In this document: in pieces, positions 26,083 through 34,805 of the stretch | Numbering within the stretch: the first letter of the stretch is position 1 | How the letters are laid out: the number at the start of each line of letters is the position of its first letter | Assembly (NCBI GenBank): GCA_026706025.1 | Contig: JAPOZO010000050.1 | Coordinates: 101,076-165,075 of the forward strand | DNA length: 64,000 nucleotides | Direction of reading: 5' to 3' | Origin: Candidatus Poribacteria bacterium | GTDB lineage: Bacteria; Poribacteria; WGA-4E; WGA-3G | Notes under the pieces: model-generated | Databases searched by the model: none | The model's input: only the letters and a program-made list of their open reading frames with translations | Told to the model about the DNA's origin: nothing | Position numbers and translations under genes: made by a program

Positions 26083-27972
26083 CTACAAATTAATCGTAAT
26101 GTAGGTCTCGACTCGGAATAGAATCGCCGCTGTGCCCCAGAAGGTTGTCACGACGAATTCACCCAACACGAGACCGAGAAAGAAGGGTGCCGCCTTCCGA
26201 AAACCGCCGATGCCGCTATGCTTGCTAATCAGCCACTTTAGCAGGAAACTCAGGAAGATCGAAAACCAGAAAAAATTCATCGTGAAGGTGCTCGTAACGG
26301 CATAGCCCGCCGAATGGAACGGCAACCACATCCATCTACCGCGTATAAAAGTGAAGAGCATCGCGACAACAGTTCCGACACTGATTGCACCAAGCACGGC
26401 TGTATCGGGGCCCGCGGGTTGGACGAGCCTTCTACCGAGCCGACTGAAGGTCTCTCTGCCTGCCCACGCTGTATAGACACCATCCTGATAGGAGACATGC
26501 AAATATGCCCAGATTGTCGCGACGATGCTGACACCGATCGCGATAATCACAGCCTTCGCGAAAGTTTTGTTTTCGATGTTGGCGCGTTCCGCTATTTTCA
26601 GACCTTCAAGATGGTGCGGCATCAACAGACAATCGTACGCGCGATTGAAAAAGTAGAGATACGCCAACCCTGTCAGATTGCTTGCCCCGAGTCGTTTTGC
26701 ACCGAATACCGAATACATCATCCTATCGGGACCGGCATAATGCTGATCGTGAACGGGTGAACCGAGTTCAGCGCGCATCCGCGTAATCCCCGTCGCCAAT
26801 CCGAAGAACAACCCGAAGAAGGAGGCGATCACCCACAACGACATCCCCATCTTATAGCAGAACGCGACCAGAAACACGATGCTCAACAGCATCCATACCA
26901 CCGCTGCACGGTATGAGATGGGTTCATCGCTATCAGTGAGTGTAGACTGCGCGCCAAACAGCCTGCGGAAAACTTGCGTTAGGTATCGACGCGCGCTCCA
27001 TACGGCAACGATGCCGATGCCGAGATACGCTCCGAAAGATTGCTCCTCCGCATACGGAAACGGTGCCGACAAACCGACTGCGCTGCCCAATACACGGAGT
27101 GCTTGCCAATAGAGATAAAAGAACCAACAGGAAAATGACAACTCTAACGGCATGAAAAACGCCAGGCCAACCGCAAATGGATAAATGCCGATCGGGAACC
27201 ACGTAATCGCGTTCCATGGACGGACGGTAAAGAAATCGGCGATGTCGTAGGCACGGATCCCACTGAGCCGCGGCACCTGCGGAAACAGATAATTAATCCC
27301 GTTGAGGAGATCAATACTCGCGGCAACGCCAAACCCGATCCACATCGCCTTACTGCGGAAAAATCCGCTTCTCGGATTCGCCATCGCAAGTGGCAATTGG
27401 ATCAGTGGATAACTCAATTTTTCGTTCTCTGTCCACTGCCTTCGGAAGATGAAGTTGATACTTAGCATCACCGAGAACAGCGCAGCGAGAAAGAGTCCCC
27501 ACCATAACAACGGCGTGCGCCACGCTTCAAAGTGCGGATAAAATGTGGAACCGCCATCAAAGAAATTTGACAGTCCGCGTTTATCGGTAACCGATGTCCA
27601 CGACGGGATATAGTGCCAAAATAGGGATTGCCAATCGTTCTCCGGTGTTGCGTATGTAAAGGCATAACTGATAATAGGAAGGAGGATCTGCACACACATG
27701 TGCCCACCGATAGCTGTCGAGAGGCACAACATGACATAGATCGTCAGGAGTTCGGCAGTGGAAAGGGAAAATTGGGGTGAGACTTTTTTCGTGAACCGAT
27801 TTACAATCGTCAGTACGAACAGCAGCGTGATGGTGTTATAGAGCAGGGAGATCATCGACATGTGCGCGATGTCCCAGCGTAGCCCCATCATCTGCCACAT
27901 TGCATTTACGGGTATCAACAGCAGCCCGATGCAAACCGCTTTTAAACTAAGAGGGGAGCGTTGACGTTTCAC
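26083..27972 (-). CDS. DUF6785/DUF6784-type polytopic membrane protein, second paralogue
   Basis: 629 residues with about twelve membrane segments. It parallels the protein at 1041-2951 from start (PLSLKAVCIGLLLIPVNAMW) to end (KAAPFFLGLVLGEFVVTTFW), including RRQWTENEKLSYPLIQLPLA and RMRAELGSPVHDQHY. Function is unknown for the family; a transporter is likely from topology alone. The start is GTG at 27970-27972, as no ATG fits the conserved N-terminus, and no Shine-Dalgarno is obvious. The gene sits between two 40-bp inverted repeats. The flanking genes are a sugar-type oxidoreductase and a secreted GATase-like protein. Confidence 0.85.
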   Translation of the reverse strand: MKRQRSPLSLKAVCIGLLLIPVNAMWQMMGLRWDIAHMSMISLLYNTITLLFVLTIVNRFTKKVSPQFSLSTAELLTIYVMLCLSTAIGGHMCVQILLPIISYAFTYATPENDWQSLFWHYIPSWTSVTDKRGLSNFFDGGSTFYPHFEAWRTPLLWWGLFLAALFSVMLSINFIFRRQWTENEKLSYPLIQLPLAMANPRSGFFRSKAMWIGFGVAASIDLLNGINYLFPQVPRLSGIRAYDIADFFTVRPWNAITWFPIGIYPFAVGLAFFMPLELSFSCWFFYLYWQALRVLGSAVGLSAPFPYAEEQSFGAYLGIGIVAVWSARRYLTQVFRRLFGAQSTLTDSDEPISYRAAVVWMLLSIVFLVAFCYKMGMSLWVIASFFGLFFGLATGITRMRAELGSPVHDQHYAGPDRMMYSVFGAKRLGASNLTGLAYLYFFNRAYDCLLMPHHLEGLKIAERANIENKTFAKAVIIAIGVSIVATIWAYLHVSYQDGVYTAWAGRETFSRLGRRLVQPAGPDTAVLGAISVGTVVAMLFTFIRGRWMWLPFHSAGYAVTSTFTMNFFWFSIFLSFLLKWLISKHSGIGGFRKAAPFFLGLVLGEFVVTTFWGTAAILFRVETYITINL

Positions 27973-27981
27973 GGATAATAG

Positions 27982-28021
27982 TTGTCAGTACGATTTTCTC
28001 TCACTGCGAGGCATGAAAAAT
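27982..28021. repeat. Right 40-bp inverted repeat flanking the second DUF6785 gene
   Basis: Reverse complement of 26036-26075 at 38 of 40 positions. It ends GGCATGAAAAAT and is followed by an ACTCAGTTGTCAGTT run. Confidence 0.75.
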
Positions 28022-28091
28022 CTTTCAGTACTCAGTTGTCAGTTAAGCCGAACAACCAGATATCCTTCCCTTCTTCCTCACAGAGCGACTG

Positions 28092-28865
28092 TCACATTTT
28101 CAGATGCGCCCATTGCGTTGCGAGTTTACCCTCTGCTTCAACAGCGGCGAATTCCTCAACATGGTTTAGCAAATTCTCCATGAAAAGTTTTGCCATGTCT
28201 TTTGTATGGTCATCGTTCCCAGCGATATAGTATTTATCAGGCGCGATCGCCATCATCAGGAACTTACCTTTCCCGAATTCTGCTTCCATAATGACGGGTT
28301 GTCCCAAACTTTCCATCAATACGTCAAACCCCTTTTGAGAAGAGATGACTTCCCAGACGGTTGGCCAGCCTTGATGTCCCCAGTTTTTGAACGTTTGCTC
28401 GGTCATACGGTTGGGTTCGTTAAAGAGGGAGTGCTTGGCTTCCAAGATTTCAAAATCTGGGCTATCACGGTCGCTCCGAACACAACTTAATTCAGGCGGC
28501 AACCAATCTACATTCGCTTCGTTCTGATCTGCTTGGGTCGGTTCCCAGACGAGCCCTCCGTTTTTGACGAAATCCTGAATCACTTCTGCATTCTTGTCGA
28601 GGTTTTGGTGAAGTCCAGCATTGTTGGTTGTCATGCTTCCGATCAAGAAGACTCTATTTTCCGCCTTGAAAGGAAGTTTCCCATTTTCAAGTTCCTTGGT
28701 CAGGTCATCGTATTCAACTTTGAATTCGTCGAGTGTCTGCCGGAGTGCATCAACCTTCGTCCACTGGTCAGCAAAATCAACAACGGCAATTTTAGCGGCA
28801 TCAACCGCCATTACACCGAAAACGAGATTCAAAATAGACATCCACGCGAACAAACGAGACAACAT
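28092..28865 (-). CDS. Exported GATase/ThuA-like hypothetical protein
   Basis: 257 residues. The first 23 form a signal peptide (LFAWMSILNLVFGVMAVDA). The rest reads like a Rossmann-like glutamine-amidotransferase-type domain: IAVVDFADQW at the start, then VFLIGSMTTNNAGLHQNLDK, NAEVIQDFVKNGGLVWEPTQ and FGKGKFLMMAIAPDKYYIAG. Such domains (DUF4159, DUF4350, ThuA) recur in this genome. No nucleophile triad can be identified, so a binding role is as likely as catalysis. Start ATG after AAGGAGATTCGCTT. It follows, in the same direction, the second DUF6785 gene's upstream side; no shared transcript is certain. Confidence 0.65.
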   Translation of the reverse strand: MLSRLFAWMSILNLVFGVMAVDAAKIAVVDFADQWTKVDALRQTLDEFKVEYDDLTKELENGKLPFKAENRVFLIGSMTTNNAGLHQNLDKNAEVIQDFVKNGGLVWEPTQADQNEANVDWLPPELSCVRSDRDSPDFEILEAKHSLFNEPNRMTEQTFKNWGHQGWPTVWEVISSQKGFDVLMESLGQPVIMEAEFGKGKFLMMAIAPDKYYIAGNDDHTKDMAKLFMENLLNHVEEFAAVEAEGKLATQWAHLKM

Positions 28866-28984
28866 AAGCGAATCTCCTTACACGTATTTTTCCGATTTAA
28901 AGAGGTTACAGTTCTGTCCACATTTTATCCTGCTATAGAAGCGAGTGTTTTTGTTCGAGTGTTTCCCCGCGCTCGCGATGCCCT

Positions 28985-29947
28985 TCAACGCCCAAACAAA
29001 TTGCTACTTTTCAGATACCCATAGAGATCGCTATCGGTTGTCAAGATGAGTTTTGTGCGCTCACCTGTTGTTTTTCGGTACGTCTCTAAGGTCTGAATAA
29101 AGGCGAAAAACTCTGGGTCTTGACCGTGTGCTTCGGCGTAAATCTGGATAGCCTGTGCATCCGCATCGCCTTTAATCTGCTCCGCTTGCTTATAGGCTTC
29201 AGATTGGATCCGCTGCAACTCTTTCTGTTTCTGCCCGCTGATGTCCGCAGCTTCGCCTTCGCCTTCCGATTTATATTTCTCAGAGATACGTTGCCGCTCC
29301 GAAATCATTTGGTCAAAGACTTTCTTTCGGACTTCGTCTACATAGTTGATCCGTTTTATCTGAACATCGACGAGTTCAATGCCGTATTGTGGCACGGTCT
29401 CTTGAACCTTCTCAAGGATCATGCGTGTAATCCGTTCCCTGCCGACCTGAATCTCTTCCAGAGGTTCACCAGATTGCCCCTCTTCTCCTTCGAGTACTTC
29501 CAGATCGAGGGTTAAGACGCGATTTGAATCCCGCACGACTTCAATCAAGAGTTGGGCTGTCACTAAATCCCGCGCTGCGGAATCAATGATGTCATCCAAA
29601 CGGGACTGTGCAAACTGTTCTGTGCCGAGTGCTTGATAGAATTTGAGAGCATCTTTAATGCGCCACCGCGCTGTCGTATCAAGCCAGATAAACCGCTTGT
29701 CCTTTGTCGGAATCTGGTTCGGAGACCCATCCCATTCAAGTACACGTTTCTCAAAACGATGTACCTGTTGAATAAATGGGGTTTTTATTTTCAGCCCAGC
29801 GGTGATGATCGGCTGCCCGACGGGACGACCGAATTCGGTAATAACCACCTGCTCCCCTTCATAGACAGTATAGAACATCCCAGCAGCAACAGGGAGTGCT
29901 AAAATTACGATGATGATCACCGGTATAAGCATCTTTTTCGATTTCAT
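28985..29947 (-). CDS. hflC: Protease modulator HflC
   Basis: 320 residues. An SPFH/prohibitin-family membrane protein that, with HflK, forms a complex around the FtsH protease. It has one N-terminal membrane helix (MLIPVIIIVILALPVAAGMF), then the band-7 domain (EGEQVVITEFGRPV; GSPNQIPTKDKRFIWLDTTA) and a long coiled-coil with ISEKYKSEGEGEAADI. A longer frame starts at 30007, but the ATG at 29945-29947 is preceded by AAGGAAAATTAAAAAC and places the membrane helix at the N-terminus. It is 87 bp downstream of hflK. ftsH is not in the window. Confidence 0.93.
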   Translation of the reverse strand: MKSKKMLIPVIIIVILALPVAAGMFYTVYEGEQVVITEFGRPVGQPIITAGLKIKTPFIQQVHRFEKRVLEWDGSPNQIPTKDKRFIWLDTTARWRIKDALKFYQALGTEQFAQSRLDDIIDSAARDLVTAQLLIEVVRDSNRVLTLDLEVLEGEEGQSGEPLEEIQVGRERITRMILEKVQETVPQYGIELVDVQIKRINYVDEVRKKVFDQMISERQRISEKYKSEGEGEAADISGQKQKELQRIQSEAYKQAEQIKGDADAQAIQIYAEAHGQDPEFFAFIQTLETYRKTTGERTKLILTTDSDLYGYLKSSNLFGR

Positions 29948-30034
29948 GTTTTTAATTTTCCTTGCGGTTGGGTTAGGCGGGTTTGAAAAATGACGACCCG
30001 TCTTCACCGACTTCCAATTTTTACCTTACGGTTT

Positions 30035-31003
30035 TTATTCATTGAGTTGCAGAAGTGGGATAGGTGAGTTGGTTTTACCGTCAATAATATAAATCTCCTT
30101 GACGAGTGGCAAAACTTCTTGCATCGCTTCAAGATAGAGGCGGCGGCGGGTGACCTCTTTCGCCTTTTGATACTCTGATCGAATCGCCTTGAACCGATCC
30201 GCATCGCCTTGCGCTTCGTTGACGCGTTTGAGTGCGTAACCCTGTGCCTCCGAAATCTGTTGCGCCGCCAACCCTTTCGCTTTCGGGACAGATTGGTTGT
30301 AATCGCGCCAGGCTTCGTTGATCAAACGCTCCTTCTCCTGCTTCGCCTCGTTAACGGCGTTAAACGCTGCTTTCACCGTTTCAGGTGGATTGACATCTTG
30401 TAAGGTCACCGTCGCTACATCTAAACCCGTCTGATAGAGATCGAGAAGTTGCTGTAGATGTTGTTCAACTTCTGCGGCGATTTCGATACGACCGACAGTT
30501 AACACTTCAGTCACAGTCCGGTCGCCGACGATTCGGCTCATCACGGATTCTGAGAGGTCGCGCAAAGTCTGCTGCGGATTCCGGACAGAAAACAGGAAAT
30601 TTTTGGGGTCTTTAATCTTATACTGCACGACCCATTCGACATCGGCGATACTCAGGTCGCCGCTCAGCATCAGGGATTCCTCTGCGAAATCGCGGGTGTC
30701 ATACTGCGTACGCACGCCCGCTCTGAGCGTCCGAAAACCGAACTCCTCTTTAAAGACTTTGCGGACAGGCACGTTAATGGCTCTCTCAATGCCGAGCGGC
30801 AATTTGAAGTGGAGCCCGGGTTCGGCTTGCCGGACAGACTTCCCGAACATCAGCACAACAGCGATCTCGTCTGCCTCAACCGTATAAAAACTTGTCGCCA
30901 AACACGCGAGGATGATAATGCCGAGGATCACCATCAACACCCTTTTGGGTGTGATGAGATGCCTATAGGGTTGCTGCGTAATTAATTCTTGGAGTTCTTG
31001 CAT
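30035..31003 (-). CDS. hflK: FtsH protease activity modulator HflK
   Basis: 322 residues, partner of HflC in the SPFH complex. One N-terminal membrane helix (RVLMVILGIIILACLATSFY), a band-7 domain (EADEIAVVLMFGKSVRQAEP; LHFKLPLGIE) and a helical region with EAQGYALKRVNEAQGDADRF, the usual HflK motif. It lacks the long glycine-rich N-terminus of the enterobacterial protein. The start ATG follows AAAGGAGAGCTCTT. First gene of the hflK-hflC pair. Confidence 0.93.
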   Translation of the reverse strand: MQELQELITQQPYRHLITPKRVLMVILGIIILACLATSFYTVEADEIAVVLMFGKSVRQAEPGLHFKLPLGIERAINVPVRKVFKEEFGFRTLRAGVRTQYDTRDFAEESLMLSGDLSIADVEWVVQYKIKDPKNFLFSVRNPQQTLRDLSESVMSRIVGDRTVTEVLTVGRIEIAAEVEQHLQQLLDLYQTGLDVATVTLQDVNPPETVKAAFNAVNEAKQEKERLINEAWRDYNQSVPKAKGLAAQQISEAQGYALKRVNEAQGDADRFKAIRSEYQKAKEVTRRRLYLEAMQEVLPLVKEIYIIDGKTNSPIPLLQLNE

Positions 31004-31080
31004 AAGAGCTCTCCTTTTTCATTATATGTACTAATGAAGTAATCATAACGCCTTTGACAAAAACAGTCAAGCGGAAATGG

Positions 31081-31220
31081 TTGTCAGTCGCGCGCCGTTC
31101 ACGCTGCTGAAGTCCGAACTGTGATTTATGGGATTTCCATGATAAGAAAGCCGATTACAAGTCGCTGTTAACTGACAACCAAGTAGGGACAACTGATAAC
31201 TGATTGCTGATTGCTAATTA
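31081..31220. repeat. Intergenic repeats, including the left island-flanking repeat
   Basis: Gap between hsdR's 3' end and hflK. It contains CTGATAACTGATTGCTGATT heptamer-like runs (31190-31213) and, at 31114-31136, a 23-bp sequence (CCGAACTGTGATTTATGG then GATTT) that recurs inverted at 44456-44478 with two mismatches, on the other side of the hsd island. Confidence 0.6.
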
Positions 31221-31226
31221 TGGGTT

Positions 31227-34214
31227 TCAATCTCGTAATTGGGAGGCGGCGGACGATTGCTCACGATAGACTTGATAGAGTTGACGCTTGAGATCTGCGT
31301 TGACTTCCGGATTCGTTAATTTTGATAATTTCTTGTAGAGTTCCAACTTACTATTGACGAAACTCAATAAAATCTCATCAATCACATCATCAAACTTACG
31401 TATTTTGTTAGTCTCCGTATTATCTGCCTTGATCACTTTTCGGAGCTCTTCGTGCTGACAAACCTTTCGGTAAATAGTCTCAACGTCAACCTTATCTTCC
31501 GGTGTGAAATCTGTCTGATAGGCATCGTTCAGGGCGTTAATGATATTGGAGAGGAAATCCTGCTCAGGCTCCGTGCGGGGGGCGACATCGCTGCCAATTC
31601 CCGCGACCTCACTATCCTGCGCTTCAAGGAGCAGTTGTAGACTGTCATGCATTTTCTGTATGCGAAACGAATCCAAGTTCACAGACTCGATAAGACCTTG
31701 CAGGTCGGAGTGTTCCCGTTTCGGCAACTTCTTGTTGAGACTGTGCCCAAAGATATACAACTTTTCCAAGGCTACATCGGTGAAGGTAATAAGTTGTGAG
31801 ATGTATCCGTAGCAGCGAATGTAACCTTGTAAGTTAGAACGAAATCCCTCCCTGTCATCTCTTTCGAGTGCTGCCCACCTCTCGACGACCTCATCAAGAA
31901 CGCCTTGTAGAAGTTCGTCAGGTTTATCAGCATCATAAAAGACTTCACAGAATTCGTTGAGAGTCTCCTCATTGTAGAGGTCAAAACCCTCCAGTTGGCT
32001 TTGTAGGTCATACAACCGATTCGGGTCGGTTTCCTCTGGAAGCGTCGCGGTCTGATAGTATTGTTGGAATGCGGCTTGTATCTGGTCAGGTTCATTCACG
32101 AAATCGAGTACCAGCGTATCCGTCTTACCGGTAGCGACACGGTTCAGACGGCTCAAGGTCTGAACACATTGTAGTCCATCTAACCGCTTATCAACGTACA
32201 TCGTGTGTAGCATCGGCTCATCGAAACCTGTCTGGAACTTGTTGGCGACAATTAGAATCCGATACTGCGGCTCCTTGAAGCTATCGGCAATTGAGGTGCT
32301 TGGTGGTAACGCATTCATCCCGTTTTCCGTGTAGTCCTGCCCGTTGTCGGTGTCGTGCACGGTGTCGCTAAACGCCACCAGACAGCCGTAGGGCAGCCCC
32401 ATTTCTTTCATCTGTCTGTCGAATTCCTGCTTGTATCTGACGCAGTGCAGTCGGGACGATGTAACCAGCATTGCGCGTCCCTTCCCGCCAATTGTCTTTT
32501 CGGTGCGGGCGGTGAAGTGTTCCAGCATAATCCGGGTCTTAGTCTCAATGCTGTGGGGTTGCAGGTCAACGTAGTTGGTTAGTGTCCGGAGTGTCCGCGC
32601 CTTCTCGTACTCTTTATCCTCCGGCACACTCTTGACGAGTTCAAAATATCGCTTAAAGGTGGTGTAGTTCTGCAGCACGTCCAGTGTGAAGCCTTCGCTG
32701 ATGCTCTGGCGCATTGAATAGGTGTCGAATGGGGTAAATATACCTTCTTCGTTTTTCCGTCCGAACAGTTCTAAGGTCTTGTTTTTCGGTGTGCCGCTGA
32801 AACCGAAGTAGGAGATATGATCCTGCATCCTGCGCTGTTCCATCTGTTGAAGGATTTTAGTATCTATATCTGATTCTACCTGATCGGGGTCATCATCATC
32901 TATGTCTTCCTCAATCCCTTTTGAAAGCGAAACTCTGAGGTTTTTTGCTGCTTCACCGCTCTGTGAGGAGTGTGCTTCGTCGATAATCACAGCAAATTTC
33001 TTGCTTTTGAGTTTGCCGATCTGTTCGGCAATCACGCTAAATTTCTGAATCGTCGAGATGATGATGTCTTTGCCAGATTCAAGGAAACCCCTGAGTTGCA
33101 CTGAATTCTTGTCAACAGCATGAACCACACCTTCAACCTGTCCTACCTGCTTAATTGTGTCCTGAAGCTGCTTGTCAAGTATCAGTCGATCTGTCACAAC
33201 GATGATGGAATCGAAAATCCGATTGGTATGGGTCTCGGAACGGTACAGATGCGTCAGCAGGTGCGCCAACCATGCGATGGAGTTCGACTTCCCGCTCCCT
33301 GTAGTGTGTTGGATAAGGTAGTTATTTCCAACTCCCTCTTTCTTGATAGCCTTCTCCAATTGATGAATCACATCAAGTTGATGGTATCGCGGGAAAACGA
33401 GGACACGGGATTTTTCATCTCTCACCGCACTAATCTTGTCGTCGTAGACCTTTTCTACAGTTTCCTGCTCATGGATAAAGTTGTTGATTAACGCCATCAG
33501 GTTATCGGGGTGTAGGATGTCCTCCCAGAGGTAAGCGGTTTTGTGACTGTCCGGGTTCACAGGGTTTTCGATACCCTTGTTAAACGGAAAGAAGCGTGTC
33601 TTGCCTCCCAGCAAGTGCGTTGTCATGGAAATTTTCTCGTTGCCCACGGCAAAGTGAACCAGACACCGCTTGAATCGGAACAAGGGTTCCCTCGTATCCC
33701 GGGACGTACAGTACTGCTTCTCCGCATCCGTGAAGACCTGCCCGGTGAGGCTGTTCTTGAGCTCCATCGTCACCAGTGGCAGACCGTTGAGAAACAGCAC
33801 CATATCCAGCGATTTCTCGTTCTTCTCTGAATAATGTAGTTGCCGAACCAGAGTAAATCGGTTCTGATCGTAGAGTTCTTTGTGCTTGGGGTTCATGCCG
33901 CTCGACGGACGGAAGTAGGTCAAATCAAAGGCGCATCCGCGATCCTTAATGCCTTTCCGTAGCACGTCCAGCACGCCTCGACTCTTAACCTGATTGCTGA
34001 TACGAAGCATGAGTTTCTGCGGTGTGTCTTCCTTGTACTGACGTTCCAGTTTCTGATAGGCTTCGAGTTGCGTCATCTGAATAAACCGTAGCGTCTCATT
34101 GGGTATCAGGCAGAGGGGTTTATTATAATGGGGAGATTGTAATGACCGGTAGCCCGACTGATTCAGATGTGCTTCGATGTGATCTTCAAATCTTTGTTCT
34201 GTATACGTCGGCAT
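31227..34214 (-). CDS. hsdR: Type I restriction endonuclease, R subunit
   Basis: 995 residues. Cuts DNA after ATP-driven translocation as part of the HsdR2M2S complex. The N-terminal PD-(D/E)xK nuclease is visible as SLDMVLFLNGLPLVTMELKN (D137, E151, K153). The superfamily-2 motor follows, with Walker A TGSGKS (305-310), IIDEAHSSQSG (DEAH 412-415), FSGTPKNKTLE and a late VDKRLDGLQCVQTLSRLNR (motif VI). The C-terminal helical domain contacts HsdM. All key residues are intact. It is the last gene of the minus-strand hsd island; a small repeat-rich gene separates it from hsdS. Ribosome binding site AAGGTTTAGACC. Confidence 0.95.
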   Translation of the reverse strand: MPTYTEQRFEDHIEAHLNQSGYRSLQSPHYNKPLCLIPNETLRFIQMTQLEAYQKLERQYKEDTPQKLMLRISNQVKSRGVLDVLRKGIKDRGCAFDLTYFRPSSGMNPKHKELYDQNRFTLVRQLHYSEKNEKSLDMVLFLNGLPLVTMELKNSLTGQVFTDAEKQYCTSRDTREPLFRFKRCLVHFAVGNEKISMTTHLLGGKTRFFPFNKGIENPVNPDSHKTAYLWEDILHPDNLMALINNFIHEQETVEKVYDDKISAVRDEKSRVLVFPRYHQLDVIHQLEKAIKKEGVGNNYLIQHTTGSGKSNSIAWLAHLLTHLYRSETHTNRIFDSIIVVTDRLILDKQLQDTIKQVGQVEGVVHAVDKNSVQLRGFLESGKDIIISTIQKFSVIAEQIGKLKSKKFAVIIDEAHSSQSGEAAKNLRVSLSKGIEEDIDDDDPDQVESDIDTKILQQMEQRRMQDHISYFGFSGTPKNKTLELFGRKNEEGIFTPFDTYSMRQSISEGFTLDVLQNYTTFKRYFELVKSVPEDKEYEKARTLRTLTNYVDLQPHSIETKTRIMLEHFTARTEKTIGGKGRAMLVTSSRLHCVRYKQEFDRQMKEMGLPYGCLVAFSDTVHDTDNGQDYTENGMNALPPSTSIADSFKEPQYRILIVANKFQTGFDEPMLHTMYVDKRLDGLQCVQTLSRLNRVATGKTDTLVLDFVNEPDQIQAAFQQYYQTATLPEETDPNRLYDLQSQLEGFDLYNEETLNEFCEVFYDADKPDELLQGVLDEVVERWAALERDDREGFRSNLQGYIRCYGYISQLITFTDVALEKLYIFGHSLNKKLPKREHSDLQGLIESVNLDSFRIQKMHDSLQLLLEAQDSEVAGIGSDVAPRTEPEQDFLSNIINALNDAYQTDFTPEDKVDVETIYRKVCQHEELRKVIKADNTETNKIRKFDDVIDEILLSFVNSKLELYKKLSKLTNPEVNADLKRQLYQVYREQSSAASQLRD

Positions 34215-34296
34215 GGTCTAAACCTTGTTAAGCAGATGAAGGTTGCTGCTGCATCATAGGGTCCCGTAACTCCGAGTTATCATCCTATCAATTGCT

Positions 34297-34584
34297 TCAG
34301 GTCGACTTCAAGGAGGAATGCGTATCTATTTCCTCTAAACTTTGCGCGGTCATGGCTTGTTCTAAGAGTGTGTCGAGGCGTGTTAGGTTGTGGATGTTGC
34401 GGATTTCACGTGAAAGCGTTTCCGGCACGTTCTGAAATTGGAGCTGCAGGAGTTTGAGGACTGCGTCCTGTATACCTTCCACTTTACCTTCCACTTTACC
34501 TTCCACTTTACCTTCCGCTTTACCTTGTTCGATGCCTTCCGCTTTGCCTTGTTCGATGAGAAATTCGGCTGTTGTCTGTGCCAT
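34297..34584 (-). CDS. Rpn/DUF4351-like C-terminal tail protein with EGKV repeats
   Basis: 95 residues from the ATG at 34582-34584, preceded by AAAGGAGTTAGAAACA. After MAQTTAEFLIEQGKAEG comes a block of EGK-type repeats, then a helical end (LKLLQLQFQNVPETLSREI). This end resembles the C-terminus of Rpn-family (PD-(D/E)xK recombination-promoting) or DUF4351 proteins, whose N-terminal nuclease is missing here. It is probably a remnant or a stand-alone accessory. It lies between hsdS and hsdR in the same direction. Confidence 0.55.
   Translation of the reverse strand: MAQTTAEFLIEQGKAEGIEQGKAEGKVEGKVEGKVEGIQDAVLKLLQLQFQNVPETLSREIRNIHNLTRLDTLLEQAMTAQSLEEIDTHSSLKST
34474..34557. repeat. 12-bp tandem repeat inside the EGKV ORF
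   Basis: The unit CTTCCACTTTAC (plus strand; GTGGAAGGTAAA on the coding strand) is repeated about four times with degenerate neighbours, encoding VEGK. The unit is a multiple of three, so copy-number change would keep the frame. Confidence 0.7.
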
Positions 34585-34805
34585 TGTTTCTAACTCCTTT
34601 GGGTCTTGAAAAGTATAACATAGAAACACCAAAAAATCAACGTTATATAGCGAAATGCTGCGACAGGCTGCGATAGGCTGCGAATTTTTCAGGGTTTTTT
34701 GAAAATACATAACATATATTAAGTATTAACACCTGCGAAAAGGACAACAGAAAAAACGGACAATTGAGTACCCCTGTATCGCACGCCGAATGAAAAAAAT
34801 AGGGG

